From the NCBI GenBank assembly GCA_022843465.1, contig JALHNO010000008.1, positions 119,688 to 183,687 on the forward strand: DNA of 64,000 bases, in the 5' to 3' direction. Positions within the stretch are counted from its first letter, which is position 1; each line of letters begins with the position of its first letter. The notes beneath the pieces are model-generated. The model ran no database searches. It was given only the letters and a program-made list of their open reading frames with translations, and was not told the DNA's origin. This document shows, piece by piece, positions 19,201 to 26,278 of the stretch. Source of the stretch: Pseudomonadota bacterium (GTDB taxonomy: Bacteria > Pseudomonadota > Gammaproteobacteria > Xanthomonadales > Ahniellaceae). A program made the position numbers and the translations under genes.

Positions 19201-19771
19201 CGCCGATCTGACCATCTTCCAGTTCAACCAGTCGGCGCCCGGCGTGTTCCCTGCAATCGGAACGCAAGTGGGAACGGGTGTGCTCAGTCATGACGGCGCC
19301 GGCGACGACTACGTGATGAGCTGGACCATCGACAACGTCTCGCGGATGGACAAGCTGGCGCGCACATTCACCGACACCAGTGTCGGCCAGACCAACCACA
19401 CCGGCCTCTGGAATACGGTGGGGCAATCGGGCTGGGGTGTGCTGCTCGACGATCATCGCAGCGGCGGCAATGTCGAGACGCTGGCGGTCGATTATCTCTA
19501 CGATCAGGCTGGGGCTGCGACCTGGGTGCTCGGCGCGGCGTTCAATCTCACCGGCACCATTCCGATGAATACTTTCCAGGTGCATTGTCCGTGGTGTCCC
19601 AATATCACCGACTTCGCCTCGGTCACGTTCACCCCGGCGGGCAGCCAGTCGCGCAGCTTCAGCGATGCCAACAACGGCCTGTTCGGCTCGACGATCAGTG
19701 TGCCCGCGCACAATACGGTCTGGAATCGTGACAATTTGCCAATCCGCTTGCTGACCACGCCACTGCAGTAA
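16250..19771 (+). CDS. Secreted lysyl-endopeptidase-like serine protease with PKD and C-terminal modules
   Basis: The frame is open far upstream, but the Shine-Dalgarno AGGAGG (16236-16241) is eight bases from the ATG at 16250 and only two from the ATG at 16244, so 16250 is chosen (1173 residues). A signal peptide ends near PVSA. The trypsin-like domain resembles the S1E lysyl endopeptidase of Achromobacter: His260 in TANHC, Asp317 in SDTSLIEL, Ser399 in EPGSSGSG. A PKD-like domain (about 480-555, with WDVDGDGVTD) follows, then a galactose-binding-like region. The last 260 residues hold two divergent copies of a module (GRSGNGIGLF / GQSGWGVLLD with a downstream TWYLVNG / TWVLGAA). A strong hairpin follows the stop. 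Confidence 0.85.
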   Translation: MPGFRAVTTASRGLLALLFISGLLPLPVSAALTVAPSLHYRIDRSTPAETALRVPALDIAKVLAEEEQAQKGQPLRYAVSHRFEADPKSRLHREGVWHSVTPELRLWRLRIEAPSALTIDLAFSPFELPAGAELYLSDAAGTFIRGPYSAADTPAHGAFWTPFVPGDVAYVEVLVPAAVERDLALQVSQVNQAYRDIFTGQSPYAKSGSCNVDVVCPQGDAHREQIRAAARYTVGGGSCSGQLVNNTANDGKRLFITANHCVDSQSDANGVVVYWNYESPTCRTPNSGASGIPLPVSGNSIAQTGGALLRANHSPSDTSLIELNSNIPNGVLPFWDGWDRSESAKSSGVVVHHPNGDEKRISFENNPLTLNDTPVSGVPGSRHWRVADWDVGTTEPGSSGSGLLSPEKRLIGVLSGGLAACGNNLDDYFGRLSVAWEGGGSSSTRVRDWLDPAGSGAVVLDGRGGCNAPVVSLSKGTASPTVDAAILFTASISGGTGPYTVRWDVDGDGVTDRVASAVAQSTQLPVRYPVASSTTVTAQVSDATGCAASAGLALDVSAPDIVATATAPSQVCGDGDAAIEPGERWQLPVQLANVGGDALNNAFAQFTPATPAAGVGGGGFDYKVLNSSTSADCRFQAVDMSGATTVVPDENDDGITAGLAVGGSAPFRFYGRNLSQLRMATNGYLADSADEDGGDFNNVCGGFGSFFDNNARLHVLHDDLVMQAGGSLRHQRFATCPRPADAGGAQGCTVFQWNNLGRYTSSSTPPDGNAVFQAILYDQSYEIVYQYLTADPLAGGSAAINIENAEQTERLEYACNVNNQAPAGRAVCFFEPSALPASLQSTRVSFEGGAQQSLPALGSGQSTQRMLPFSVPTNAVCGAPIGIRYVGTVDDFSSSNRSSDLYTGTLGNGGACQVSNCAVSVSPLNGMPRDGLYSLVGRSGNGIGLFNVAVGDSAVPAGTWFSGRANRLPTWYLVNGAWSSTDRRADLTIFQFNQSAPGVFPAIGTQVGTGVLSHDGAGDDYVMSWTIDNVSRMDKLARTFTDTSVGQTNHTGLWNTVGQSGWGVLLDDHRSGGNVETLAVDYLYDQAGAATWVLGAAFNLTGTIPMNTFQVHCPWCPNITDFASVTFTPAGSQSRSFSDANNGLFGSTISVPAHNTVWNRDNLPIRLLTTPLQ

Positions 19772-19780
19772 GATCAAACC

Positions 19781-19806
19781 GGAGCACGCCCAGCACGGCG
19801 TGCTCC
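19781..19806 (+). terminator. Terminator-like hairpin after the endopeptidase gene
   Basis: A perfect 10-bp stem, GGAGCACGCC with GGCGTGCTCC, encloses the loop CAGCAC ten bases after the stop codon. No T tract follows, which is common in high-GC genomes; it probably separates the endopeptidase from the SixA-like gene. Confidence 0.55.
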
Positions 19807-19831
19807 ATCCCGGAGGCCACAAGGAATCGGA

Positions 19832-20311
19832 ATGGGTGAACGTCAGTGGGTGTTGTTGCGGCATGCCAATGCCGAGGCGCGCAGTGCGAGTGGCAAGGAC
19901 AGCGATCGCGCGCTGTCACCGCATGGACAGCTGGAGGCCCGCGCTGCGGCGCAGTGGCTGCAGGCACAGGCAAAGGGGCGAGCGCTGCGTATTCTCAGTT
20001 CGCCGGCGACGCGCGCGGCTGCGACGGCTGCCATCCTGGCCGAGGTGACCGGTGCCGAGATTCAGCTGGAACCGGAAATCTATGAGGCGACGCCCGGCAC
20101 CCTGATCAGTCTGCTCAATGACGCCGGCGCGACCGGGATCACGGTCCTGGTCGGCCACAATCCGGGACTCGAGCAAACCGTCGCCCTGCTTGGCGAGGGC
20201 CGCACCGATGAATACCGCGGCATGCCAACGGGCGCCATCGCCTGGTTCGAAGTGCCTGCCGGTCTGGTGGAGCCGGGCAGTGGTCGCCTTGCGGCCTTCT
20301 GGCTGCCCTGA
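19832..20311 (+). CDS. sixA: SixA-like phosphohistidine phosphatase
   Basis: A 159-residue histidine-phosphatase-fold protein with AAGGA seven bases before the ATG. The catalytic RHA motif (Arg10, His11) is followed by the GKDSDRALSPHG loop, SSPATRAAATA, and the second His in VGHNPGLE. These match SixA, which dephosphorylates phosphohistidine on ArcB or PTS proteins in E. coli. Length is right for SixA (about 160). The YceI gene starts 30 bp downstream and may be co-transcribed. Substrate in this organism is unknown. Confidence 0.87.
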   Translation: MGERQWVLLRHANAEARSASGKDSDRALSPHGQLEARAAAQWLQAQAKGRALRILSSPATRAAATAAILAEVTGAEIQLEPEIYEATPGTLISLLNDAGATGITVLVGHNPGLEQTVALLGEGRTDEYRGMPTGAIAWFEVPAGLVEPGSGRLAAFWLP

Positions 20312-20341
20312 GCGCAATGCCGCGGTGGCGCGAAGGATTCC

Positions 20342-21025
20342 GTGGACGCTGCCGCTGTGGCGAAGCGTCAACGGTTTGACGCCCTGGCGGGCGCACGGCA
20401 GATCGTCCTGGGCGGACTGCTGCTGGCCGCTGCGATGATGGCGTCCGCCGCCGGCGAGGCGCCGCGCACGGCCCTGTGGTCAATCGATTCGAGCAGCAGT
20501 CAGGCCCGCTTCGAGTTGCGGGCACTCGGGTTGATGGTGATCGAGGGCCATATCGATTCGGTCGAAGGCGAAGTCTGGCGCGACGCCGACGGAACCTGGG
20601 TGCAGGTGCGCGTGGCACTGTCGACCTTGCGGATGAGTTCCGAGCGCCGCGCGCGCTGGGCCTTGTCCGAAGAATTCTTCCATGCTGCTGCGCACCCGAT
20701 CCTGACCTATACCGCGGCGGTGCCGGCCGATGCGCGGATGGATCGCCTCGGCAGCGCCTTGCAGGGTGTGCTGAATCTGCGTGGCATCGAAGCGCCGATC
20801 CGGGTTGCCCTGCTCAGTCCCGAATGCGATGAGCAACAGCGCAACTGCCGCCTGCGCGCGCATGCCGAAGTTTCGCGCCGACGCTTCGGCATGATGAGCA
20901 AGCGGCTGACGCTGTCGGACTCGGTCTCGCTTGACCTCAGGCTGGATCTGCGTCGCAATGATCCACAGCCGCCTGCGGATGCGAAAACAACTTCAGGGCG
21001 CAGTCGCGGCGCAACCTCGAAGTAG
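20342..21025 (+). CDS. YceI family periplasmic protein
   Basis: A 227-residue protein starting at GTG with GAAGGA a few bases upstream. A membrane/signal segment lies at about residues 23-40 (LGGLLLAAAMMASAAG). The YceI lipocalin-like barrel follows: WSIDSSSSQARFELRALG at its start, EGHIDSVEGEV, and the late GMMSKRLTLSDSVSLDLRL strands. YceI proteins bind isoprenoid-like lipids in the periplasm; the ligand here is unknown. The final 25 residues are polar and unlike the family core. Confidence 0.85.
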   Translation: MDAAAVAKRQRFDALAGARQIVLGGLLLAAAMMASAAGEAPRTALWSIDSSSSQARFELRALGLMVIEGHIDSVEGEVWRDADGTWVQVRVALSTLRMSSERRARWALSEEFFHAAAHPILTYTAAVPADARMDRLGSALQGVLNLRGIEAPIRVALLSPECDEQQRNCRLRAHAEVSRRRFGMMSKRLTLSDSVSLDLRLDLRRNDPQPPADAKTTSGRSRGATSK

Positions 21026-21095
21026 TTCCGCACCGCGATCGCACCGAGCCGATGCACAATCCGCAGCTTCGTTGACCCCTGATGACACCGGGCAG

Positions 21096-21118
21096 GGCAG
21101 CGGAGACCTTCCGCTGCC
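21096..21118. terminator. Bidirectional terminator between convergent genes
   Basis: A 9-bp perfect stem, GGCAGCGGA with TCCGCTGCC, encloses a five-base loop in the 112-bp gap between the YceI gene (+) and the Gly/Ala/Ser-rich gene (-). Its central position suits termination of both transcripts. Confidence 0.5.
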
Positions 21119-21137
21119 TTGCGCACAACCTTTCCAC

Positions 21138-21665
21138 CTACTTGCGCGGACACTCGATCGGATTGCCACCGGCGTCGCTGCAACTGCCGCTGTGTTCGAC
21201 GCCCTCGTTCGAATAGCTGGTCTGACCCTGATAGGAATTGCCGGTACTGGCATTGCTGGCACTGGAGTTGCGGGCGCCGGCAAAGCTGCCATCGGCATTA
21301 CGGGTCACGCCACCGCTGGTCTGCGCGCTGCCATTGCTTCCGGTGGCAGCGGCAGCGCCTTGCCGGTTGGCGCTGCCATCAGCATTGCGGTTGAAGGAGC
21401 CGGCGCGCGCTGCGCGGCCGCCGGCGGCGGTCTGCACGGCGCCGGCGCTGGCACCGGCTGCATTGCCCTGGCCATCGCCAGCGGCGGCACCACCGCGGGC
21501 ATAGGTCGTACCGTTCGGGCCGCGACCAGCCGCTGCGCTGCCGGCACTGGTTCCGCCGGCGGCATTCGGTTTGGCGCCGGCCACACGCACGCGCTCGGCC
21601 TGTGCGGCATCCGCGCCTGCCAGCAGGCCGAAGCTGAGAAAGGCAAACAAAAGGGATCGGTTCAT
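21138..21665 (-). CDS. Secreted Gly/Ala/Ser-rich low-complexity protein (hypothetical)
   Basis: Starting at the ATG at 21663-21665, which has AGGAG ten bases upstream, gives 175 residues. A signal peptide ends near AAQA. The mature protein is nearly all Gly, Ala, Ser, Asn, Arg and Thr, with two NADGS units (FNRNADGSAN and VTRNADGSFAG) and RG/GR dipeptides, suggesting a disordered secreted or cell-wall-associated chain. Two Cys near the C-terminus (SGSCSDAGGNPIECPRK) could form a disulfide. I recognise no family. It lies in the same direction as the Spy-like gene upstream, 97 bp away. Confidence 0.65.
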   Translation of the reverse strand: MNRSLLFAFLSFGLLAGADAAQAERVRVAGAKPNAAGGTSAGSAAAGRGPNGTTYARGGAAAGDGQGNAAGASAGAVQTAAGGRAARAGSFNRNADGSANRQGAAAATGSNGSAQTSGGVTRNADGSFAGARNSSASNASTGNSYQGQTSYSNEGVEHSGSCSDAGGNPIECPRK

Positions 21666-21762
21666 GGGGTGACTCCTGTATGTGGTGCGGTTGATGCGCG
21701 CCCATGCTGAGCGCGCGGAATTCGTTGCGGCCGTGGCCGGGATCTGCCGGATACGGTCGGAA

Positions 21763-22227
21763 TCAGGGTGTTTGTGCGATCCACGACCCCAGTCGGGCGT
21801 GCAGGTGTTCCAGGCGATCAAGCTGTTGTCGCAAATGGGCGTGCACGCGTGCCTGCTGATCGGCATCCAGGGACTGGTAGAAGGCCATCCGTTCGGCTTT
21901 CAGGCTTCGCTGTTCCAGTGCCAGGGCCATGACCGTCTGCTCGAATTCGACCGATATCGAATTCAGCAGCGGCTCTGGCGCATCCAGCTCGACGCGGGCA
22001 TCACGCAGCAGGCCGCCGACGGTGTCGTAGGCCGCCAGACGGTAGGCGCGTTGGCGCGATTGCAGTTCGAGCAATCTGTCGGCCTGAGCCTGGTCCAGGC
22101 CCAGCTCCTGAGCGGTCATCGGCGGCAGGCGCATGCCGCGCCAGCGCTCAGCCTGGGATCCGGCGAGTACGCCGCCAGCGACAACCAGGCCGATCAGGCC
22201 CGACCACAGCAATCTACGGGAACGCAT
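21763..22227 (-). CDS. Spy/CpxP-like periplasmic helical protein
   Basis: Starting at the ATG at 22225-22227, with GGAGGA upstream, gives 154 residues. An N-terminal signal anchor (about 6-25) is followed by an all-helical body: LGLDQAQADRLLELQSRQR and SLDADQQARVHAHLRQQLDRLE, which resemble the LTxxQ-type helices of Spy/CpxP periplasmic chaperones and heavy-metal resistance sensors. Length fits. Divergent from the two-component pair 190 bp away, so it may be a target of that system, as cpxP is of CpxRA. The family call is from helical pattern and is moderate. Confidence 0.6.
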   Translation of the reverse strand: MRSRRLLWSGLIGLVVAGGVLAGSQAERWRGMRLPPMTAQELGLDQAQADRLLELQSRQRAYRLAAYDTVGGLLRDARVELDAPEPLLNSISVEFEQTVMALALEQRSLKAERMAFYQSLDADQQARVHAHLRQQLDRLEHLHARLGSWIAQTP

Positions 22228-22417
22228 AGGGATTCCTCCAGCAGGCGCCGCGCATTTCGCAGCGGGTGCAGATTGCCGTGCACGGGTGAACCCGGTGTTT
22301 CCGGTATGGCGCAAGATGTAACCAGATGCGAATGGACCCGACTGTGGAAATCAGCCGTTACCTCCGGCAACCGATGGCGCTTGAGTGCCCGGCACACGAT
22401 CCGCGATAGTGCGGATC

Positions 22418-23137
22418 ATGGGCATGGCTGCGCAACTCCTGCTGGTCGACGACGACGCACGTCTGCGTGCCCTGATCGAGCGCTATCTCGGCGAGCAGGG
22501 CTTTCGCATCCATGCGGTCGCCAATCTGGCCGGCATGCGCCGGGTGCTGTCCGAACATCACATCGACCTGATCGTGCTGGATCTGATGCTGCCCGATGGC
22601 GATGGACTCGAGGCCTGCCGGCGACTGCGCGCCGATGGGGTGGAGACGCCGGTGATCATGCTGACCGCCAAAGGCGACGAAATCGATCGGGTGGTGGGGC
22701 TTGAGCTCGGGGCTGACGACTACATGGCCAAACCAGTGGGGCCGCGCGAACTGCTGGCCAGAATCCGTGCGCGCCTGCGTCGCATGCCGCCGACCGCGGG
22801 CGCCGCGCCCCGGATAGGCGCTTTGCCCGTGCGCTTTGGCGCCCATGAACTGCGGCTGGATACCCGGCAGTTGGCGCGCGACGGTGTTGCCCTGCGCCTG
22901 ACCAGCGGTGAATTCGCAGTGCTTGCCGCCCTGGTGCAACATGCGCACCGGCCGCTGACGCGCGATCACCTGATGAACCTGGCGCGCGGACAGGATCATG
23001 GCGCCTTCGATCGATCAATTGACGTGATGGTGTCGCGGCTGCGCAAACTGATCGAAGACGATCCGCGTCAGCCGCGCTATCTGCAGACGGTCTGGGGCGT
23101 TGGCTACGTCTTCGTGCCAGAAGGGGAGCGGTTGTGA
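22418..23137 (+). CDS. OmpR-family response regulator
   Basis: A 239-residue two-domain regulator. The receiver (5-120) has the acidic pair DDD at 11-13, phosphoacceptor Asp55 in LIVLDLMLP, Thr/Ser in MLTAKG and Lys in MAKPVGP. The C-terminal winged helix (about 140-235) carries LTSGEFAVLAALV and the RSIDVMVSRLRKLIEDDP recognition region with YLQTVWGVGYVF, the OmpR hallmark. No clear Shine-Dalgarno fixes the start; the ATG at 22424 or a GTG at 22409 are alternatives. Its stop overlaps the GTG of the sensor kinase gene, so they form a two-component operon. Confidence 0.93.
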   Translation: MGMAAQLLLVDDDARLRALIERYLGEQGFRIHAVANLAGMRRVLSEHHIDLIVLDLMLPDGDGLEACRRLRADGVETPVIMLTAKGDEIDRVVGLELGADDYMAKPVGPRELLARIRARLRRMPPTAGAAPRIGALPVRFGAHELRLDTRQLARDGVALRLTSGEFAVLAALVQHAHRPLTRDHLMNLARGQDHGAFDRSIDVMVSRLRKLIEDDPRQPRYLQTVWGVGYVFVPEGERL

Positions 23138-24387
23138 TCGCGCGCCTGGGTTTGCGCATGCGCATGTGGCTGTTGTTGACCCTGCTGACTGGCGTGGTGC
23201 TGTTGTCTGCCGGCTGGATCGTTTCGGTACAGACCCTCGATCCGGGAGCCGAGCAGCTGGCAGCACTGGTCTATGCCACAGCATCAGCGCTTGATGAGCG
23301 GGTGCGGGTGTCGGGCATCGAGGCCACCCGGCAACCGCAGTTGCAGTCGCTCGGCATTCGCCTGCAGGAAATCACCCCGCCGGACCATCGCCCGCGCGCG
23401 CCAGTCGGCGTGGCGGTGCTGGCGCGTGTGCGCCGACTGTACGGCGCGGATTCGGAAGTGCGCTTTGATCACGGACCGCCGAGTCGCTTGTGGCTGCACA
23501 GCCGCTGGCGCCCTCAGTTGTGGATCGGTGTACCGGTACAGCCTCTGGGCGCCCCGATCGCGCGTGCCTCGTTGTGGATTCTGCTGCTGACCGCGGTGCT
23601 GGTGCTCGCGGTCGGCGCCTGGACTGCGCGCATGCTGTCACGACCGCTGGAACAGCTGGCGCGGCGTGCGCCTGATCTGATGGCCGGTGATCTTGATCTG
23701 CGGGAGTTTCGCAACGCGCCGGCAGAAGTGCGCACCTTGGCGGCGACGCTGGCGCGTTCATTGGCGGACGCGCGCCGTCGCCATGATGCACGCGAGGAGA
23801 TGCTGGTTGGGCTTTCCCACGATCTGCGGACGCCGCTTGCGCGGCTGCGCTTCGCGATCGAGATGGGCGATCACAACGAGGAAGTTGCGCGAACTGCGAT
23901 GCAGGCAGACATTGCAGAAATGGACGCCCTGATCGGTGCCTTCCTGCTGATGCAGCGCGAGGGTCGCGATGAGCCGGCAGCCGCGCTTGATCTCAACCAG
24001 CTCTGCCGCGATCTGGTCGCCGGCTTCGCCCACCGCATTGCGATCCGGCTTGACCTGCCTGAGCAGACGGTGTGGCTGCACGGCCGCCGGCTGGGCCTGC
24101 GCCGGGCGCTTTCCAATCTGCTGCAGAACGCGCTCGACCACGGCCGGCCGCCGTTGGCGCTGCGGCTTTCCGTCGGTGACGAAGTGGCCGAGATCGCGGT
24201 GGCCGATGGCGGTCAGGAACTGCGCGAATCCGGCGACAGGCGCGGCTTTGGTGTTGGCCTCGCTGTGGTGCGCGCCACTGCGGCCCTGCATCGCGGTCGC
24301 TTCGAGCTGAGCCGGGGTATCGAGTCGACGGTCGCGCGACTGATCTTGCCGTTACTGCCCGCGACAGCGCCCGCGCAACCCGATTGA
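23134..24387 (+). CDS. EnvZ-like sensor histidine kinase
   Basis: A 417-residue membrane kinase starting at GTG in a GTGA overlap with the regulator. TM1 (about 8-32) and TM2 (about 145-168) bracket a small periplasmic sensor; HAMP follows, then the H-box VGLSHDLRTPLARLRF with His229. The ATP-binding domain has an N-box LSNLLQNALDHG and a shortened G-region GFGVGLAVVRA. This is the EnvZ/RstB layout. It signals to the adjacent OmpR-type regulator; the stimulus is unknown, though the divergent Spy-like gene suggests envelope stress. Confidence 0.92.
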   Translation: MIARLGLRMRMWLLLTLLTGVVLLSAGWIVSVQTLDPGAEQLAALVYATASALDERVRVSGIEATRQPQLQSLGIRLQEITPPDHRPRAPVGVAVLARVRRLYGADSEVRFDHGPPSRLWLHSRWRPQLWIGVPVQPLGAPIARASLWILLLTAVLVLAVGAWTARMLSRPLEQLARRAPDLMAGDLDLREFRNAPAEVRTLAATLARSLADARRRHDAREEMLVGLSHDLRTPLARLRFAIEMGDHNEEVARTAMQADIAEMDALIGAFLLMQREGRDEPAAALDLNQLCRDLVAGFAHRIAIRLDLPEQTVWLHGRRLGLRRALSNLLQNALDHGRPPLALRLSVGDEVAEIAVADGGQELRESGDRRGFGVGLAVVRATAALHRGRFELSRGIESTVARLILPLLPATAPAQPD

Positions 24388-24399
24388 TCCCGTACCAGC

Positions 24400-24834
24400 T
24401 TACTGCGACAGATTCGGCAGGCCGGACACCAGCAGCCAGGCCTTGCGCTTTTTCTCGTAGCGCCAGCGCTGGCGATCGATCACGGTACGGGTGGCGAGGG
24501 TGTTGATATTGCTCAGCTCGATCTCGACGCGCTGTTCGACATGGCCGTCCTCGAACACGGTATAGGGCTGTGCCCGATAACCCACCACCTTCCATTGCTT
24601 CCAGCGCTCAAGCTCGAATGGAGTGGGTGCCGGCGCCGCCTTCTCGCTCTTGTCGAAGAAACTGAGAATCTGGCTGACGTCGCCCCAACGCATGGCGCCG
24701 GCGTAGTCGTACAGGGTCACCTGAAGCCGGCGCTGATCCACCCTGGCCTGGGCGGCAGTGGCAGCAAACAACAGGACCAGGGCGAGCAGCAGCCAGCGGA
24801 CCGGGGCGATCACCAGAGCGGGGGTGCGTTGCAT
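24400..24834 (-). CDS. Exported hypothetical protein
   Basis: The ATG at 24832-24834 has AAAAGGA eight bases upstream and gives 144 residues; earlier ATGs lack such a site. The signal peptide ends after ATAAQA. The mature part (VDQRRLQVTLYDYAGAMRWGDV split from IEIELSNINTLATRTVIDRQRWRYE) looks like a small alpha/beta, NTF2-like or SnoaL-like periplasmic domain, with a conserved-looking Trp-rich strand at the end. I do not recognise a named family. It is convergent with the kinase gene, 12 bp away, and 38 bp downstream of the thioesterase gene in the same direction. Confidence 0.75.
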   Translation of the reverse strand: MQRTPALVIAPVRWLLLALVLLFAATAAQARVDQRRLQVTLYDYAGAMRWGDVSQILSFFDKSEKAAPAPTPFELERWKQWKVVGYRAQPYTVFEDGHVEQRVEIELSNINTLATRTVIDRQRWRYEKKRKAWLLVSGLPNLSQ

Positions 24835-24872
24835 GCGGACATTCCTTTTCATCGCAGCGCAAGCATACGCCA

Positions 24873-25334
24873 TCAAAAGCTTGCCGGCTTGGCCACGAAC
24901 CTGGCCTGCATGCGGCAGGCGACACCGGCGCCCTGGGTCGATGTCATCTCGATCGCGATGGCGATCCGCGCCTTGCCGCGACGGTTGAAATCGCTGATGA
25001 AATCATCCCAGCTCTGGCCCGGTTCGGCGGCGGCCTCGGCGACCAGTTCGTCCCACAGCGGCGCCAGATAGTTCATATTGCTGTCCGCCACGTAAATGTC
25101 GGCGCGACACTGCATCTCGCCCAGTTTCAGGTTGATCAGCCCCCATCCTGCGAGCGTCATCAGGCTCGCCATGCTGCCGCCGAAGGCGCAGCCCTTGTCA
25201 TTGACATTGCAGCGCAAGGGCGCGTTGAGCGCGAGCCGGTTGCCATCGTATTCGAGTACCGATACCTCCATCGCGCGCGCCAGCGGAATGGTCTCGAGCA
25301 GGGTGCGTTCCAGCGCTGTGGGGTTATCGATCAC
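24873..25334 (-). CDS. YiiD C-terminal-type hotdog thioesterase
   Basis: A 153-residue protein starting at GTG (CAC at 25332-25334). CAFGGSMASLMTLAGWGLI is the central hotdog helix, followed by ADIYVADSNMNYLAPLWDE and KARIAIAIEMTSTQG, matching the thioesterase domain found at the C-terminus of E. coli YiiD. Such enzymes hydrolyse acyl-CoA or acyl-ACP thioesters in the cytosol. Here the domain stands alone without the GNAT half of YiiD. It is divergent from hemD. Confidence 0.82.
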   Translation of the reverse strand: MIDNPTALERTLLETIPLARAMEVSVLEYDGNRLALNAPLRCNVNDKGCAFGGSMASLMTLAGWGLINLKLGEMQCRADIYVADSNMNYLAPLWDELVAEAAAEPGQSWDDFISDFNRRGKARIAIAIEMTSTQGAGVACRMQARFVAKPASF

Positions 25335-25416
25335 GTGAAGGCGGCTGAGTCATGGAAGCTCAGTCTGCCCACTGCCGGCGGCCGGCGCAACCAGTGCTGG
25401 AAGCCGCGTGTGGCAT

Positions 25417-25425
25417 TGCTATGAT
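25417..25425 (+). promoter_or_regulatory. Extended -10 promoter element before hemD
   Basis: TGCTATGAT fits the extended -10 consensus TGnTATAAT with one mismatch in the hexamer. No good -35 box is visible at 17-18 bases upstream, as expected for extended -10 promoters. It would start a transcript about 40 bases before the hemD ATG. Confidence 0.5.
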
Positions 25426-25471
25426 CTGTCGCATGCCGCGCGCAAGCCGCGGGTAGGGCCATGCTGATTCG

Positions 25472-26254
25472 ATGAAGGACGTCCGCAGTGATCTGCCCCT
25501 TGCCGGCCTGGACCTGGTGCTTACCCGGCCGGTGGGGGCGGCTGATGCCATGGCCCGGCGCTGGCGCAGTGAGGGCGCCCGCTGCATCAATCTGCCGATG
25601 TACTCGATCCGTGTGCTGTCGGCCAGCGCCGCGTTGACTGCCAGCCTGCGGGCGGCGATGCTGGCGGATGCGCTGGTGTTCGCCAGTCCCAACGCGGTTT
25701 CCGCCTGTCTGCACCACTGCCCGGACTTCAGCCCCGTGGGTCGCGTGTTCGCCCAGGGCCCGGCAACGGCGAAGGCGCTGCGCCGCCATGGCATCGAGGC
25801 CAGCGCGCCTGCCCAGGGCTACACCAGCGAGGATCTGCTGGCTGATCCCTACTTCGCTTCGGTTGCCGGTCACCGTATCGTCCGGCTGGCCGGAGAAGGC
25901 GGCCGTCTCCTGCTGATCGAAACGCTCACCAGGGCCGGGGCCCTTGCCTCGGCAATCGCCCTGTACCGACGCCAGCCGGCGCGACTTGACCTGCGCCATC
26001 GGCGCGCCCTCGACGGACTTCAAGATCCGGTGCTGGTTGTTTCGAGTCTCGAATCGCTCGAACGCCTGCCCCAGGTGCTCGCCGATCTGGGTCGTAGCGA
26101 TCTCTATGCCAGCCGGCTGCTGGTCTCCAGTGGCCGCCTGCGACTGCGCGCCGCGGCCCTGGGATTTGCCCGTATCCACGAGGCCCATTCGGCTGCTTCG
26201 GCCGATTTGCGGGCAGGCCTGGAAGTGCTTGCAGAAGCTTCGCGGGCGCGCTGA
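25472..26254 (+). CDS. hemD: Uroporphyrinogen-III synthase
   Basis: A 260-residue cytosolic enzyme that cyclises hydroxymethylbilane to uroporphyrinogen III for haem and sirohaem. Typical of the divergent HemD family: VLTRPVGAADAMARRW at the start, DALVFASPNAVSACL, VFAQGPATAKALRRHGI, the YTSEDLL motif, and VVSSLESLERLP in the second lobe. hemX and hemY follow directly. hemC, its usual upstream partner, is absent here; the thioesterase gene is divergent. An extended -10 element lies 47 bases upstream. Confidence 0.9.
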   Translation: MKDVRSDLPLAGLDLVLTRPVGAADAMARRWRSEGARCINLPMYSIRVLSASAALTASLRAAMLADALVFASPNAVSACLHHCPDFSPVGRVFAQGPATAKALRRHGIEASAPAQGYTSEDLLADPYFASVAGHRIVRLAGEGGRLLLIETLTRAGALASAIALYRRQPARLDLRHRRALDGLQDPVLVVSSLESLERLPQVLADLGRSDLYASRLLVSSGRLRLRAAALGFARIHEAHSAASADLRAGLEVLAEASRAR

Positions 26255-26278
26255 TAGGATGTACACCATGATGGAACG

